The notes: generated by a model from the sequence alone, not told the origin. 64,000 bases of DNA from Nocardia sp. CC227C (GCF_030767025.1 NZ_JASITE010000004.1:62001-126000), one strand, 5' to 3'; shown: positions 43,756-53,069, numbered from the stretch's first letter. Translations and numbers: made by a program.

Positions 43756-45276
43756 TCAGGATGCCTTGGCGACGGCGGCGGTCGTGGTGTCGTACGCCGC
43801 GACGTCGAACTTCTCGAGCAGACTACGGAACCGGAAGGTGAAGTCCGGCCACAGCGTGGTGTTGTTGCCGTGTTTGTCGAGATACCAGCTGGCGCAGCCG
43901 CCGGTGCTCCACACGGAGCCGACCAGCTTCTTCTGCAATTCGGCGTTGAAGGCGTCCTGCACGTCCTGACGCACCTCCACGGTGCGCAGCCCCTGCTTGT
44001 CGATGGTGGCGACGGCGTCGGCGATGTAGTTGATCTGCGATTCGATCATGTACACCATCGAGGTGTGGCCCAGGCCCACGTTCGGGCCGAGCAGGAAGAA
44101 CATATTCGGGTAATTGTGGATGGTCGAGCCCTTGTAGCCCTGCTGACCGGTGGCGTCGAAGATCTCGGCCAGGGTGCGGCCGTCGCGACCGGCGATGGTC
44201 TCGAACACCGGGGAGTCGGTGACGTGGAAGCCGGTGGCGACCACGATGGCGTCGACCTCGCGCTCCACCCCGTCCTTGGTGACGATGGAGTTGCCGGTGA
44301 TCTCCTTGATGCCGTCGGTGACCACGTCCACGTTGTCCCGGGAGAGCGCCGGGTAGTAGTCGTTGGAGATCAGCATGCGCTTGCAGCCGATGCGGAAGTT
44401 CGGGGTGACCTTGCGGCGCAACTCCGGATCGCGCACCTCGGCGAGCAGCTTGGCGCGGGCGATGGTCTCCAGAATGCGCATGGCGGGCGGGAACTTGGCC
44501 AGGCCCACCACCTGGGTCTCGCGGGCGGCGTAGATGGCGGCGCGGGCGAGCGCCTGCACACCCGGGATGTACTTGAACGCCAGCTTCTCCGGGGCCAGGT
44601 AGGGCCGGTCCATGCGCGGCAGCAGCCACGGCGCGGTGCGCTGGTACACGTCCAGGTGCGCGACCTGCTTCGCGATATTCGGCACGATCTGGATCGCGGA
44701 TGCGCCGGTGCCGATCACGGCGACGCGCTTGCCGGTCAGATCGGCGTCGTGGTTCCAGCGCGCGGAGTGGAAGATCTCGCCCTGGAATTCGTTGATGCCC
44801 TTGATATCCGGCAGGTTGGGCTCGCACAGCGCGCCCACGGCGGAGATCAGGATGTCGGCGGTGAACGCGCCCTGACTGGTCTGGATGTCCCAGCGCGCGG
44901 CGGCGTCGTTCCACTGCGCGCCGGTCATCTCGCAACCGAAGATGTGGCGGTCGCGTACGCCGTAGGAGTCGGCGACGCCCTGGATGTAGCGCTGGATCTC
45001 CGGCTGTTTGGAGAAGGAGCGGCTCCAGTCCGGGTTGAGCGCGAAGGAGTACGAGTACAGCTGGGAGGGCACATCGCAGGCCGCGCCCGGGTAGGTGTTG
45101 TCGCGCCAGGTGCCGCCGACATCGTGTCCGCGTTCCAGCACGAGGTAATCGTCGTGCCCCTGCTGACTCAGGCGGATCGCCATGCCCAGACCGGAAAACC
45201 CGCTGCCCACGATAACGATGCGGGAGTGACGGGCAGGCCGGTTGCCGACAGCTTTGTCTGTAACCTTGCGACTCAT
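43756..45276 (-). CDS. flavin-containing Baeyer-Villiger-type monooxygenase (MymA-like)
   Basis: 506 aa from ATG. The FAD motif VGSGFSGLG (about 23-31), the fingerprint FQGEIFHSARWNHD (164-177) and the NADPH motif VIGTGASA (about 188-195) are all intact. It inserts oxygen beside a ketone or oxidises S/N atoms, with FAD and NADPH. First gene of an operon with SDR and lipase, as in the mycobacterial mymA cluster. The promoter is visible: TTGACT at 45312-45307, 17 bp, TACGCT at 45289-45284, then ATG seven bases on. Confidence 0.93.
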   Translation of the reverse strand: MSRKVTDKAVGNRPARHSRIVIVGSGFSGLGMAIRLSQQGHDDYLVLERGHDVGGTWRDNTYPGAACDVPSQLYSYSFALNPDWSRSFSKQPEIQRYIQGVADSYGVRDRHIFGCEMTGAQWNDAAARWDIQTSQGAFTADILISAVGALCEPNLPDIKGINEFQGEIFHSARWNHDADLTGKRVAVIGTGASAIQIVPNIAKQVAHLDVYQRTAPWLLPRMDRPYLAPEKLAFKYIPGVQALARAAIYAARETQVVGLAKFPPAMRILETIARAKLLAEVRDPELRRKVTPNFRIGCKRMLISNDYYPALSRDNVDVVTDGIKEITGNSIVTKDGVEREVDAIVVATGFHVTDSPVFETIAGRDGRTLAEIFDATGQQGYKGSTIHNYPNMFFLLGPNVGLGHTSMVYMIESQINYIADAVATIDKQGLRTVEVRQDVQDAFNAELQKKLVGSVWSTGGCASWYLDKHGNNTTLWPDFTFRFRSLLEKFDVAAYDTTTAAVAKAS

Positions 45277-45342
45277 ATAAGCGAGCGTAAGGGCTTATTG
45301 AGCGGGAGTCAACAGTATTGACTCACGTTCAGTAGTATCGGT
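45277..45342. promoter_or_regulatory. divergent operator/promoter between monooxygenase and tetR
   Basis: The inverted repeat GAGTCAA-N5-TTGACTC (45306-45324) overlaps the monooxygenase -35 box (TTGACT on the minus strand). A second repeat, ATAAGC-N10-GCTTAT (45277-45298), brackets its -10 box. TAGTAT at 45333-45338 is the likely -10 of tetR. Both are good candidate TetR binding sites, so autorepression and operon repression would be coupled. Confidence 0.75.
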
Positions 45343-45981
45343 GTGGTGAGTAGGGAACGCAGCCGGGACCGGACAGTATCCAAGCGTGTGCGCCTGAGCC
45401 CCGAGGAGCGCCGCCGACAGCTCATCACGCTGGGCGTGGAGATGCTGCGCGGACGCGCACTCGAAGACGTCTCCATCGGAGAGATCGCGGCCCAGGCCGG
45501 GATCTCACGCGGCCTGCTGTTCCACTATTTCCCGTCCAAACAGGACTTCCACCTGGCGATCGTCCAATACGCCAATGCCGAACTCCTGGAGAGGACCGCA
45601 CCCGACCGCACCCTCCCGCTCTACGACATGCTGCGCGACGCGATCGAACGCTACGTCGACTACGTCAGCGAGAACCGCACCTCCTATCTGGCCCTGCTGC
45701 GCGGCCCGGCCAGCGCCAGCCCCGAGCTGGTCGCCTTGGTCACCCAGACCCGCCTCGCGCTCGTCGACCGCATCCTCACCGAATCCCCCATCGCCGTCGA
45801 CGACCCGGACCGCCCCCGCCTGCGCCTGGCCGTGCGCGGCTGGATCGCCTTCGTCGAGGAGACCACCCTCACCTGGCTGCGTGAGGAACCCATCCCCCGC
45901 GAGGCGCTGGTCGACACGCTCGTCGACTCCCTCCCCGCCCTGGCGCTGAATCCGGTGCTCGCGGCGGCACTGCGCGCCTGA
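45343..45981 (+). CDS. TetR-family transcriptional regulator
   Basis: 212 aa from GTG 45343; GTG 45346 fits a leaderless start (seven bases after TAGTAT). HTH: EDVSIGEIAAQAGISRGLLFHYFPSKQDF. The C-terminal ligand domain is of the usual size. It is divergent from the monooxygenase operon and two palindromes lie in the gap, so it is probably the operon's repressor. The mymA operon of mycobacteria uses the AraC-type VirS instead. Confidence 0.92.
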   Translation: MVSRERSRDRTVSKRVRLSPEERRRQLITLGVEMLRGRALEDVSIGEIAAQAGISRGLLFHYFPSKQDFHLAIVQYANAELLERTAPDRTLPLYDMLRDAIERYVDYVSENRTSYLALLRGPASASPELVALVTQTRLALVDRILTESPIAVDDPDRPRLRLAVRGWIAFVEETTLTWLREEPIPREALVDTLVDSLPALALNPVLAAALRA

Positions 45982-46255
45982 CCGGCCGAACACCGACACC
46001 GTCCATCCCACCGCCACCGACACCCGACACCGACCACCACCGACCACCGCCGACGGCACGCACCGCCGTCGCGTCGCGCGCGGACTACCGCCGCCCGGCG
46101 ACCCGACCGCAGGCAACGGCCGGGGCGGTCACGCTACGCGGCCGCGGCTGAGCCGCACCGACCGGGTACCGGGCGCATCCGTACCGCCGCCGCGGGCCGC
46201 ACCGGACCGGGAGCAGACAGCCACCGCCGTCCCGGACCGGTCGGGGCAGACGTGC

Positions 46256-46687
46256 TCAGTGCGGTACCGAGACCGCCTCCACGAAGTGGGCGAGCTGCTC
46301 GTCGCTCACATTGCGGGCCAGGTCGGATTCGCAGATCATGCCGACCAGGCGTTTGCCGTTCCTGGTGTCGATGACCGGGAGGCGCTTGATCTGCGCGCGC
46401 TCCATCATCTCGAGCACCTCGGAGACATCGGTGTCGGCCGAGACCCAGCGCGGGGTGCCCTGCGCCAGATCGCCCGCCCGCACCCGGCTCGGGTCGTGGC
46501 CCTCGGCGATGCAGCGGACCACGATGTCGCGGTCGGTGAGCATGCCGATGAGGCGATCGTTATTGCAGATGGGCAGGGCGCCGACGTCCATATTGCGCAT
46601 CAGCTGCGCGGCCCTGTCCAGGGTTTCGTCGGCCGGGACACAGGTGGCGTCCCGGTGCATGATGTCGCGTGCCTTCATGGCCTTCAC
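46256..46687 (-). CDS. two-CBS-domain protein
   Basis: 143 aa from GTG 46687, fixed by AGGAGG six bases upstream (ATG 46678 is three codons in). CBS1 (MKARDIMHRDATCVPADETL to MLTDRDIVVR) and CBS2 (WVSADTDVSEVLEMMERAQI to GMICESDLARN) fill the chain. Stand-alone CBS pairs bind adenine nucleotides and regulate partners. The neighbouring osmolyte ABC system downstream on the same strand is one candidate, since OpuCA-type ATPases also use CBS sensing. Confidence 0.9.
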   Translation of the reverse strand: MKAMKARDIMHRDATCVPADETLDRAAQLMRNMDVGALPICNNDRLIGMLTDRDIVVRCIAEGHDPSRVRAGDLAQGTPRWVSADTDVSEVLEMMERAQIKRLPVIDTRNGKRLVGMICESDLARNVSDEQLAHFVEAVSVPH

Positions 46688-46767
46688 AACAATCCTCCTG
46701 AGGGTGGGGTGAGTGAATCCGGCACTACTTCGGGCCGAATCCATCGTGACCCACCTCACAGCGGGGG

Positions 46768-47460
46768 TCAATGGTTGGATTTGCGGGCCGATAGCGGATG
46801 GAAGCCGCCGACGCCCGGAGCCGACGCCCGCACGGCCAGCGCGAGCAGGCCGTCCAATGCCAGGGCGAGCGCGGCGACCAGGATCGCGCCCACCAGCACC
46901 CGGTCGTATCGGTAGAGGCCGATACCGTCGAAGATGTAGCGGCCGAGCCCGCCGAGATTGACGTAGGCCGCGATGGTGGCGGTGGCGACCACCTGGAGGG
47001 TGGCGGCGCGCAGCCCGGTCAGCAGGATGGGCAGCGCATTGGGGGATTCCACGCGCAGCAGGATCTGATACTCGCGCATCCCCATGGCGCGGGAGGCGTC
47101 CACGACCAGCGGGTCCACATTCGCCACCCCGGCGTAGGCCCCGGCCAGCAGCGGCGGAACGCCCACGGTGATCAGCGCCAGCAGCGGCGGAACCAGACCC
47201 AGCCCCATGAGCAGCACCAGGAAGGTGAGCAGACCGAGGGTGGGCAACGCGCGCATGGCGTTGGCGAAGCCGACGATGAAGGCCGAGCCGCGCCGGGTGT
47301 GGCCGATGACCATGCCCAGCGGCACCGCCAGCGCCGCGGACAGGGCGACGGCCAGGAAGCTGTACCAGAGGTGCTCGCGCAGGCGGGCGGCGATACCGGC
47401 CGGGCCGGACCAGTTGTCGGCCGTGCTCAGATACTCCCAGGCTTGGACGAAAAGATTCAT
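46768..47460 (-). CDS. osmolyte ABC transporter permease (OpuCB/ProW-like) 1
   Basis: 230 aa from ATG 47460. It has about six helices and the permease loop MRALPTLGLLTFLVLLMGLG, plus the inner-membrane EAA-like segment DASRAMGMREYQILLRVESP that contacts the ATPase. Family: glycine betaine/choline/carnitine import. It overlaps the preceding permease gene by 4 bases. Two permeases, one CBS-ATPase and a binding protein make a full OpuC-type system. Confidence 0.9.
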   Translation of the reverse strand: MNLFVQAWEYLSTADNWSGPAGIAARLREHLWYSFLAVALSAALAVPLGMVIGHTRRGSAFIVGFANAMRALPTLGLLTFLVLLMGLGLVPPLLALITVGVPPLLAGAYAGVANVDPLVVDASRAMGMREYQILLRVESPNALPILLTGLRAATLQVVATATIAAYVNLGGLGRYIFDGIGLYRYDRVLVGAILVAALALALDGLLALAVRASAPGVGGFHPLSARKSNH

Positions 47461-48194
47461 GCCGCACTGCCTTTCGAGGCAGCCGCGGCACCGTTCGGGG
47501 CCGCCGGGCCCTTGGCCGGATCGACCGCACCGCGTATCCGCTGCCGCATGCCGGACATACGACCGGTGCGCAGCCACGGCGTGGCGAGCCGACCCAGCAG
47601 GTAGAGCAGCCGGTCGATCACCAGGGCGAGCACCAGCACCACGATGATGCCCGCGATGATCTCGTCCGGATAGTCGCGCTGATACCCCTGGGTGAACAGC
47701 TTGCCGAGACCGCCGACGCCGATGAGCGCGCCCACGGTCACCATGGAGATATTGGTGACCGCCACCACCCGCAGATTCGCCACGAAAACCGGGAACGCCA
47801 GCGGGAATTCGACGGTGAGCACCCGGCGCAGGCTGGCGTAGCCGATGGCGTCGGCGGCGTCGAGCACCGCCGCGGGCACCGAATCCAGCGCCGTGGGCAC
47901 CGCCACCACCAGCAGCGCCACCGAGTAGATGGTCAGCGCGATGATCACGTTCAACGGGTCGATGGTCGAAATGCCCAGCAGCGGAGGCAGAATCACGAAC
48001 AGCGCCAGCGACGGAATGGTGTAGGCGACCCCGGCCGCGGTGACGGTTACCCGCCGCAGCCACGGAATCCGGTGCGCCACCGCACCCGCCGGAATGGCGA
48101 TCACCAGGCCCAGCAGCAGCGGCACCAGCGCCAGCACCAGATGGGTGCGGGTGTATCCGGCGATCTCGCCGAAATTGTCGATGAGGTACCTCAT
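47457..48194 (-). CDS. osmolyte ABC transporter permease (OpuCD-like) 2
   Basis: 245 aa from ATG 48194. Helices include LVLALVPLLLGLVIAIPAGA and AGIIVVLVLALVIDRLLYLL. The EAA-like loop DAADAIGYASLRRVLTVEFP contacts the ATPase, and VGALIGVGGLGKLFTQG is characteristic of ProW-like subunits. The C-terminus carries a roughly 30-residue Ala/Pro/Lys tail. It is coupled to the next permease by a 4-bp overlap. Confidence 0.9.
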   Translation of the reverse strand: MRYLIDNFGEIAGYTRTHLVLALVPLLLGLVIAIPAGAVAHRIPWLRRVTVTAAGVAYTIPSLALFVILPPLLGISTIDPLNVIIALTIYSVALLVVAVPTALDSVPAAVLDAADAIGYASLRRVLTVEFPLAFPVFVANLRVVAVTNISMVTVGALIGVGGLGKLFTQGYQRDYPDEIIAGIIVVLVLALVIDRLLYLLGRLATPWLRTGRMSGMRQRIRGAVDPAKGPAAPNGAAAASKGSAA

Positions 48195-48291
48195 CGCGCG
48201 CTGCCCACCGCGGGCGAGTCGTGGACGCACGTGAGCAGTGCGGCGGCGGGAGTCGGTGGGGCGGTGCCGCGGGCCGGCGTGGGGCGTGTCA

Positions 48292-49455
48292 TCACGACTC
48301 CCGGTCGGCGGTCGACGATTCCTGGAAGTAGTGCTTGTTGCGGTCGGCGTCCTCGCCGGAGCGTTGGCGGGCCAGTGCCTCGAGCACGTCGCCGGCGTCG
48401 ATGCCGCCGCGCACCGCGCCGGATTCGTCCACGGCCACCCCGATTCCCGACGGCGAGGAGACCGCGGCGTCCAGCGCGAGCCGCAGGTCGCCGTCCGGCG
48501 GGAACAGCGAGCCGCCCGCGGACATGCAGTCGGACAGCGAGTTTCCGGCGCGGAAGCCCTCCACCCCGGTGACGTCGATCCAGCCGAGCGGCTTGCGTTC
48601 GGAGTCCACCACGAGCACCCAGTCACCGAGCAGCAGCCGCAGGCCGCCGACCTGGTCCTCGGTCGCGGTGGCGATGCCGAGAACCGGCACGGTGTCGGCG
48701 GAGCGGAACGACAGCGCCCGGTAGCCCCGGTCGCGGCCGACGAATTCGGCGACGAAGTCGTTGGCGGGCTGGGCCAGCACATGGTCGGGGGTGTCGTACT
48801 GCTGGAGCACGCCACCCGGGCCGAAGACCGCGATGCGTTCGCCGAGGGTGACCGCTTCGTCGATGTCGTGGGTGACGAACACGATGGTCTTGTGCAATTC
48901 GGCTTGCAGCCGCAGCATTTCGGCTTGGAGTTCGGCGCGCACCACCGGATCCACCGCGCTGAACGGTTCATCCATGAGCAGGATGGGCGGATCGGCGGCC
49001 AGCGCCCGCGCCACCCCCACGCGCTGCTGCTGACCACCGGACAGCTGTGACGGATAGCGTTGCGCCAGGCCGCGATCCAGGCCGACCCGGTCCAGCACTT
49101 CCAGCGCCGCCCGGCGCGCCTGTTTGCGCCGCACCCCCTGGAGTACCGGCACCGTGGCCACGTTGTCGAGGACGGTGCGGTGCGGGAGCAGGCCCGCGCT
49201 CTGGATGACGTAGCCGATACCGAGCCGCAGCTTCACCGGGTCGGTCGCCGAAATATCCTGTCCGGCAACGGTGATCGTCCCCGAGGTGGGGGCGATCATT
49301 CGATTGATCATGCGCATCGAGGTGGTCTTGCCGCAGCCGGACGGGCCGACGAAGACAGTGAAGGAACCGGAGTCGATGCGCAGGTCCAGATCGTGTACGG
49401 CGGTGGTGCCGTCCGGATAGGTCTTGGTGACACCGCGGAACTCGATATCGGACAC
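48292..49455 (-). CDS. osmolyte ABC transporter ATPase with CBS domains (OpuCA/ProV-like)
   Basis: 387 aa from GTG 49455 (AGGGAGG five bases upstream). Walker A GPSGCGKTT, signature LSGGQQQR, Walker B ILLMDEPFSAVDP, H-loop VTHDIDEA. The C-terminal about 120 residues form a CBS pair (DWVLVVDSERKPLGWIDVTG; GVAVDESGAVRGGIDAGDVL), the osmosensing part of OpuA/OpuC ATPases. It energises glycine-betaine-type uptake. It begins 10 bp after the binding-protein stop. Confidence 0.93.
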   Translation of the reverse strand: MSDIEFRGVTKTYPDGTTAVHDLDLRIDSGSFTVFVGPSGCGKTTSMRMINRMIAPTSGTITVAGQDISATDPVKLRLGIGYVIQSAGLLPHRTVLDNVATVPVLQGVRRKQARRAALEVLDRVGLDRGLAQRYPSQLSGGQQQRVGVARALAADPPILLMDEPFSAVDPVVRAELQAEMLRLQAELHKTIVFVTHDIDEAVTLGERIAVFGPGGVLQQYDTPDHVLAQPANDFVAEFVGRDRGYRALSFRSADTVPVLGIATATEDQVGGLRLLLGDWVLVVDSERKPLGWIDVTGVEGFRAGNSLSDCMSAGGSLFPPDGDLRLALDAAVSSPSGIGVAVDESGAVRGGIDAGDVLEALARQRSGEDADRNKHYFQESSTADRES

Positions 49456-49465
49456 GTGGTCCTCC

Positions 49466-50455
49466 CTATGCGATCGGCTTGTCGAGCCCCTGCGCCCGCA
49501 CCCAGTCCGCCGCCGCGGCGGCCGGTTCGGTCTTGCTCGCGCCCGAGACCGCGGTATTGAGCGAAATCAGTTCCTCCGTGGTGAGTTTCGCCGAAACGGC
49601 ATCGAGCACGGCCACCAGCTTGTCGCTCTTCTTGGCGGCGTTGAACAGCGGAACCACGTTCTGGGCGGCGAAGTTGTTCTTCGGATCGGCCAGCACCACC
49701 AGGTCGTTCTCCGCGATGGCGGGCGAGGTGGTGAAGATGTCGGCGGCCGTCACCTGACCTTCGACGAGCGCGCGCACCGTGGCCGGGCCGCCGCCGTCGG
49801 CGATCGGCACGAAGTTGCTCGGCGCGATGTCGAGGTCGTAGTTCTCCTTCAGCCCCGGCAGACCGCCCGGCCGCTCCTGGAATTCCGCGGGCGCGGCGAA
49901 CTTGACCTCGGCCGAGTACGGGGCCAGATCGCCGATGGTCCGCAGGTTCCAGCGGTCGGCGGTGGCGCGGGTGACCACCACGGCGTCGGAGTCCTGGGCG
50001 GGCGCCGGCTCGGCGATGGCGAGCTGATCGCCCAGCGCGGCGGCGAGCGCGGCGTTCACCTCGTCGGCGGAGGTGGCGGTCGCCTCGGCGTCCAGGTACT
50101 GGAGCAGATTGCCGGTGTAGTCGGGCACCAGGCCGATCGAGCAGCTGCGCAGCGCCGGGACGTAGGCTTCGCGGCTACCGATATTGAGCTTGGTGTCGAC
50201 GCTGAAACCGTTGGCGCGCAGGGCTTCCGCGTAGATGTTGGCGACAGTCTCGGATTCCGGGAAGTTGGCCGATCCGACCGTGACCTGATTCTCGTCGGTG
50301 CTGCAGCTGCCGCCACCGCCCGAGAGCGGATCGGAGTCGCCGCACGCCGTGAGCGCCATGGCGGCCGCCAGTGCGACGGCCGCGGCGACCACCCGGGCAA
50401 CGGTGAAAGCGGGGCGTAGTCCGCGGCGGCCACGCGTGGTGATCGGGGATTTCAC
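49466..50455 (-). CDS. osmolyte-binding lipoprotein (OpuCC/ProX-like)
   Basis: 329 aa from GTG 50455, with GGAAGGA five bases upstream. Twin-Arg-containing signal sequence (TTRGRRGLRPAFTVA) and lipobox LTAC with Cys38. The mature domain contains VTVGSANFPESETVANIYAE, IGLVPDYTGNLLQYLD and TSPAIAENDLVVLADPKNNF, the OpuAC quaternary-amine-binding fold. First gene of the four-gene transporter operon. Confidence 0.93.
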   Translation of the reverse strand: MKSPITTRGRRGLRPAFTVARVVAAAVALAAAMALTACGDSDPLSGGGGSCSTDENQVTVGSANFPESETVANIYAEALRANGFSVDTKLNIGSREAYVPALRSCSIGLVPDYTGNLLQYLDAEATATSADEVNAALAAALGDQLAIAEPAPAQDSDAVVVTRATADRWNLRTIGDLAPYSAEVKFAAPAEFQERPGGLPGLKENYDLDIAPSNFVPIADGGGPATVRALVEGQVTAADIFTTSPAIAENDLVVLADPKNNFAAQNVVPLFNAAKKSDKLVAVLDAVSAKLTTEELISLNTAVSGASKTEPAAAAADWVRAQGLDKPIA

Positions 50456-50633
50456 AACTGTCCTTCCGACATCCCAGCGGATCGACAGCGGCCACGGGAT
50501 GGGAAGACCGGACCGCTCATGAGTGTCCATATTGCCTGGCTCGCCGAATTGTCGCTGGCTTCTGCTGGGCGTTTCGCGCAATCGAGTGTGCCGCTGTCCA
50601 CCGCCCGTGCCATCGCCAGGCAGACTGTCGCAC

Positions 50634-51569
50634 ATGTTCGGCGCAACGGTTCGCTTCGGGCGGAATGGTTTCGGTCGGCTGCTCGGTGCGGCCCTGGTGG
50701 TGATGTCGGCGGCGATGACGTCCTGTGCTCGCGATGACGACGGCCCGGTCATCGTGGTGGGCGCGGGTGATTCCGCGCAGGCCCGGGTGGTCGCCGAGAT
50801 CTACGCGGGCGCGCTGGCGCGGGCCGGAGCCCGCACCGCCGTCGCACCCGATCTCGGCACCCGCGCCGAGTACCTCGCCGCACTCGACGCCGCCACCATC
50901 ACCGTGACCAGCGACGACACCGGCGACCTGCTGCGCGCACTGCATCCCGACGCCACCGCGACCGCACCGGCGAAGGTCCTGGAAGGCGTGTACGCCGCCC
51001 TGCCCGAGGGCCTGGTGGTCTCCGACTCCGCCGAAGGCACCGATCTGCGCGTCACGGTCGCCGCCCGCACCATCGAGAATCTCCCCGCCACCCTGACCGA
51101 CCTGGCTCCCCGCTGCGCCGACCTGCGGGTGGGCATCACCACCGGTCCACCCACCGATCCGCTGCGCCCCGCCCTCGACCCCGACCGGGACGTGCGGGAA
51201 CCGCTGCGAAACACCTACGGCTGCAACCTCACCCAGGTCACCGAGTACGCCGACGACAGCGCGGCCCGCGCCGCCCTCCTGTCCGGCGACATCCAGGCGG
51301 CCGTACTCACGGTCCCGCCGACCTTCCTGCCCGGCCCCGCCCCCGAGACCCTCACCACCATCGCCGACCCCGACTACGCCTTCCGCGCCCAGCAGGTCCT
51401 CCCCGTCCTCCGCAAGGGTGCGCTCACCGGCGACCAGACCCGGAAACTGAACTATGTGGCGGGCGAACTCACCACCGCCGACCTCGCCACCATGGTCCGT
51501 CAGGTCCGCGACGACAACGCCTCTCCCGCCGACCTGGCCCGCGCCTGGCTCGACGCGCACGCCCTGTAG
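50634..51569 (+). CDS. lpqZ: second osmolyte-binding-like lipoprotein (LpqZ-like)
   Basis: 311 aa from ATG 50634, with CAGACT seven bases upstream. Signal peptide with lipobox TSC (Cys31). The body follows the same OpuAC fold as the divergent binding protein (IVVGAGDSAQARVVAEIYAG; YAFRAQQVLPVLRKGALTGD) but has drifted in the ligand loops: TVTSDDTGDLLRAL replaces LVPDYTGNLLQYL. It matches the LpqZ type from mycobacteria. It may deliver another ligand to the same permeases or act as a sensor. Confidence 0.8.
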   Translation: MFGATVRFGRNGFGRLLGAALVVMSAAMTSCARDDDGPVIVVGAGDSAQARVVAEIYAGALARAGARTAVAPDLGTRAEYLAALDAATITVTSDDTGDLLRALHPDATATAPAKVLEGVYAALPEGLVVSDSAEGTDLRVTVAARTIENLPATLTDLAPRCADLRVGITTGPPTDPLRPALDPDRDVREPLRNTYGCNLTQVTEYADDSAARAALLSGDIQAAVLTVPPTFLPGPAPETLTTIADPDYAFRAQQVLPVLRKGALTGDQTRKLNYVAGELTTADLATMVRQVRDDNASPADLARAWLDAHAL

Positions 51570-51742
51570 CCGCGCACGCCGCGACAACGCCCGCCACCGA
51601 GCGACGGCCTCGTCGCGGGCATCCCGGTCGCCGCCACCCGCGGCAACCAGCACCGGACAAGATTCGGTGCAGTGCCCCCGCACCCGCCGGGGACTCCAGA
51701 ACCCACCGCGTATCCGGCGACAATGTGGGGCGGCCGAAGCGA

Positions 51743-51780
51743 AGGACGGGGTCCGGCTCCCTGGAGCCGGACCCCGTCCT
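51743..51780. terminator. bidirectional terminator between lpqZ-like gene and malic enzyme
   Basis: A 17-bp perfect stem (AGGACGGGGTCCGGCTC with its complement) closes a CCTG tetraloop. It lies 17 bp from the malic-enzyme stop and about 170 bp past the lpqZ-like stop, serving both convergent genes. Confidence 0.9.
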
Positions 51781-51797
51781 CGTGAAACGTCTGCGGG

Positions 51798-53015
51798 CTA
51801 CGCGACGCCCTCGGCGCGGGCGGTGGCCGCGACGGCCTCGGCGACGGCCGGGGCCACGCGCGGGTCGAGGGGGCTCGGGATGATCTTGTCGGCGGAGAGT
51901 TCGTCGGCGACGACACCGAAGATGGCGTCGGCGGCGGCGACCTTCATGCCCTCGGTGATGCGGCGGGCTCCGGCGTCCAGCGCGCCCTTGAAGACACCGG
52001 GGAAGGCGAGCACGTTGTTGATCTGGTTCGGGAAGTCGCTGCGGCCGGTCGCCACGATGGCGGCGTACTTGGCGGCCACCTCCGGGTGGATCTCCGGATT
52101 CGGGTTGGACATGGCGAAGACGATGGACTCGGGCGCCATGGCGGCGATGAGCTCCTCGGCGACGGTGCCCGCCGACAGCCCGAGGAACACGTCCGCGCCC
52201 GCCAGCGCCTCGGCCGCGCCGCCGGTGACATTGCGCGGGTTGGTGCGCTGGGCCAGTTCGGCCTTGACCTCGTTGAGGTCGGTGCGGTCCTGGCTCACCA
52301 CGCCCTTGGAGTCGAGCACGATGATGTCGGAGACACCGGCGGCCAGCAGGATGTTCGTGCAGGCCACACCGGCCGCGCCGGCACCGGAGACCACGACCTT
52401 CATGGCGGACATGTCACGCTGCTGCAGTGCGGCCGCGCCTTTCAGGGCGGCCAGCACCACGATGGCGGTGCCGTGCTGGTCGTCGTGCATGACCGGGCAG
52501 TCCAGCGCCTCGATGACGCGCTTCTCGATCTCGAAGCAGCGCGGGGCGGAGATGTCCTCCAGGTTCACCGCGCCGAAACTCGGGCGCAGGCGGATCAGGG
52601 TCTCCACGATGGCGTCCGGATCCTTGGTGTCGAGCACCAGCGGGATGGAGTCGAGACCGGCGAACTTCTTGAACAGCGCCGCCTTGCCCTCCATGACGGG
52701 CAGCGAGGCGCGCGCGCCGATATCGCCCAGGCCGAGTACGGCGGTGCCGTCGGAGACCACCACGACCAGGCGCTCGGCCCAGGTGTAGGTCTTGGCCAGG
52801 GATTCGTCCTCGGCGATGCCGAGGCACACCTTCGCCACCCCGGGGGTGTAGGCGATGGACAGGTCGCGCTGGGTCTCGAGTGGTGCGGTGAGTTCGACCG
52901 ACAGCTTGCCACCGAGGTGACCCGCGAAAATTTCTTCCGTGGTGATGTCGGCCAGATTCGCCGCATTGGTCGACGGGGTCGCGGTGGCGTTCACTGCTTC
53001 AGTCACGGGTGACAC
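51798..53015 (-). CDS. NAD(P)-dependent malic enzyme
   Basis: 405 aa from GTG 53015 (AGGAG seven bases upstream; GTG 53006 also in frame). SIAYTPGVAKVC, the catalytic-lysine loop ARASLPVMEGKAALFKKFAG, the metal site HDDQHGTAIVVLAAL and the dinucleotide fold VVSGAGAAGVACTNILLAAG are intact. It is the short bacterial form without the phosphotransacetylase domain. It converts malate to pyruvate and CO2, linking the TCA cycle to glycolysis/lipogenesis. Palindromes upstream suggest repression. Confidence 0.95.
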   Translation of the reverse strand: MSPVTEAVNATATPSTNAANLADITTEEIFAGHLGGKLSVELTAPLETQRDLSIAYTPGVAKVCLGIAEDESLAKTYTWAERLVVVVSDGTAVLGLGDIGARASLPVMEGKAALFKKFAGLDSIPLVLDTKDPDAIVETLIRLRPSFGAVNLEDISAPRCFEIEKRVIEALDCPVMHDDQHGTAIVVLAALKGAAALQQRDMSAMKVVVSGAGAAGVACTNILLAAGVSDIIVLDSKGVVSQDRTDLNEVKAELAQRTNPRNVTGGAAEALAGADVFLGLSAGTVAEELIAAMAPESIVFAMSNPNPEIHPEVAAKYAAIVATGRSDFPNQINNVLAFPGVFKGALDAGARRITEGMKVAAADAIFGVVADELSADKIIPSPLDPRVAPAVAEAVAATARAEGVA

Positions 53016-53042
53016 GATTTCACTCCTGCTCGGTGCGGACTC

Positions 53043-53069
53043 AACCGTTTGACGGTTACCGTTCGGTAA
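53043..53069. promoter_or_regulatory. overlapping palindromes upstream of malic enzyme
   Basis: AACCG-TTTGA-CGGTT (53043-53057) overlaps the 14-bp palindrome TTACCGTTCGGTAA (53056-53069). They sit about 30-55 bp upstream of the GTG, where a TetR- or GntR-type repressor could act. No cognate regulator gene is adjacent. Confidence 0.6.

Noticed and set aside
45982..46255. Coding potential in the 274-bp CCGACC-rich spacer after tetR
   Set aside because: Simple-sequence bias (CCGACACC/CCACC runs), with no consistent frame.
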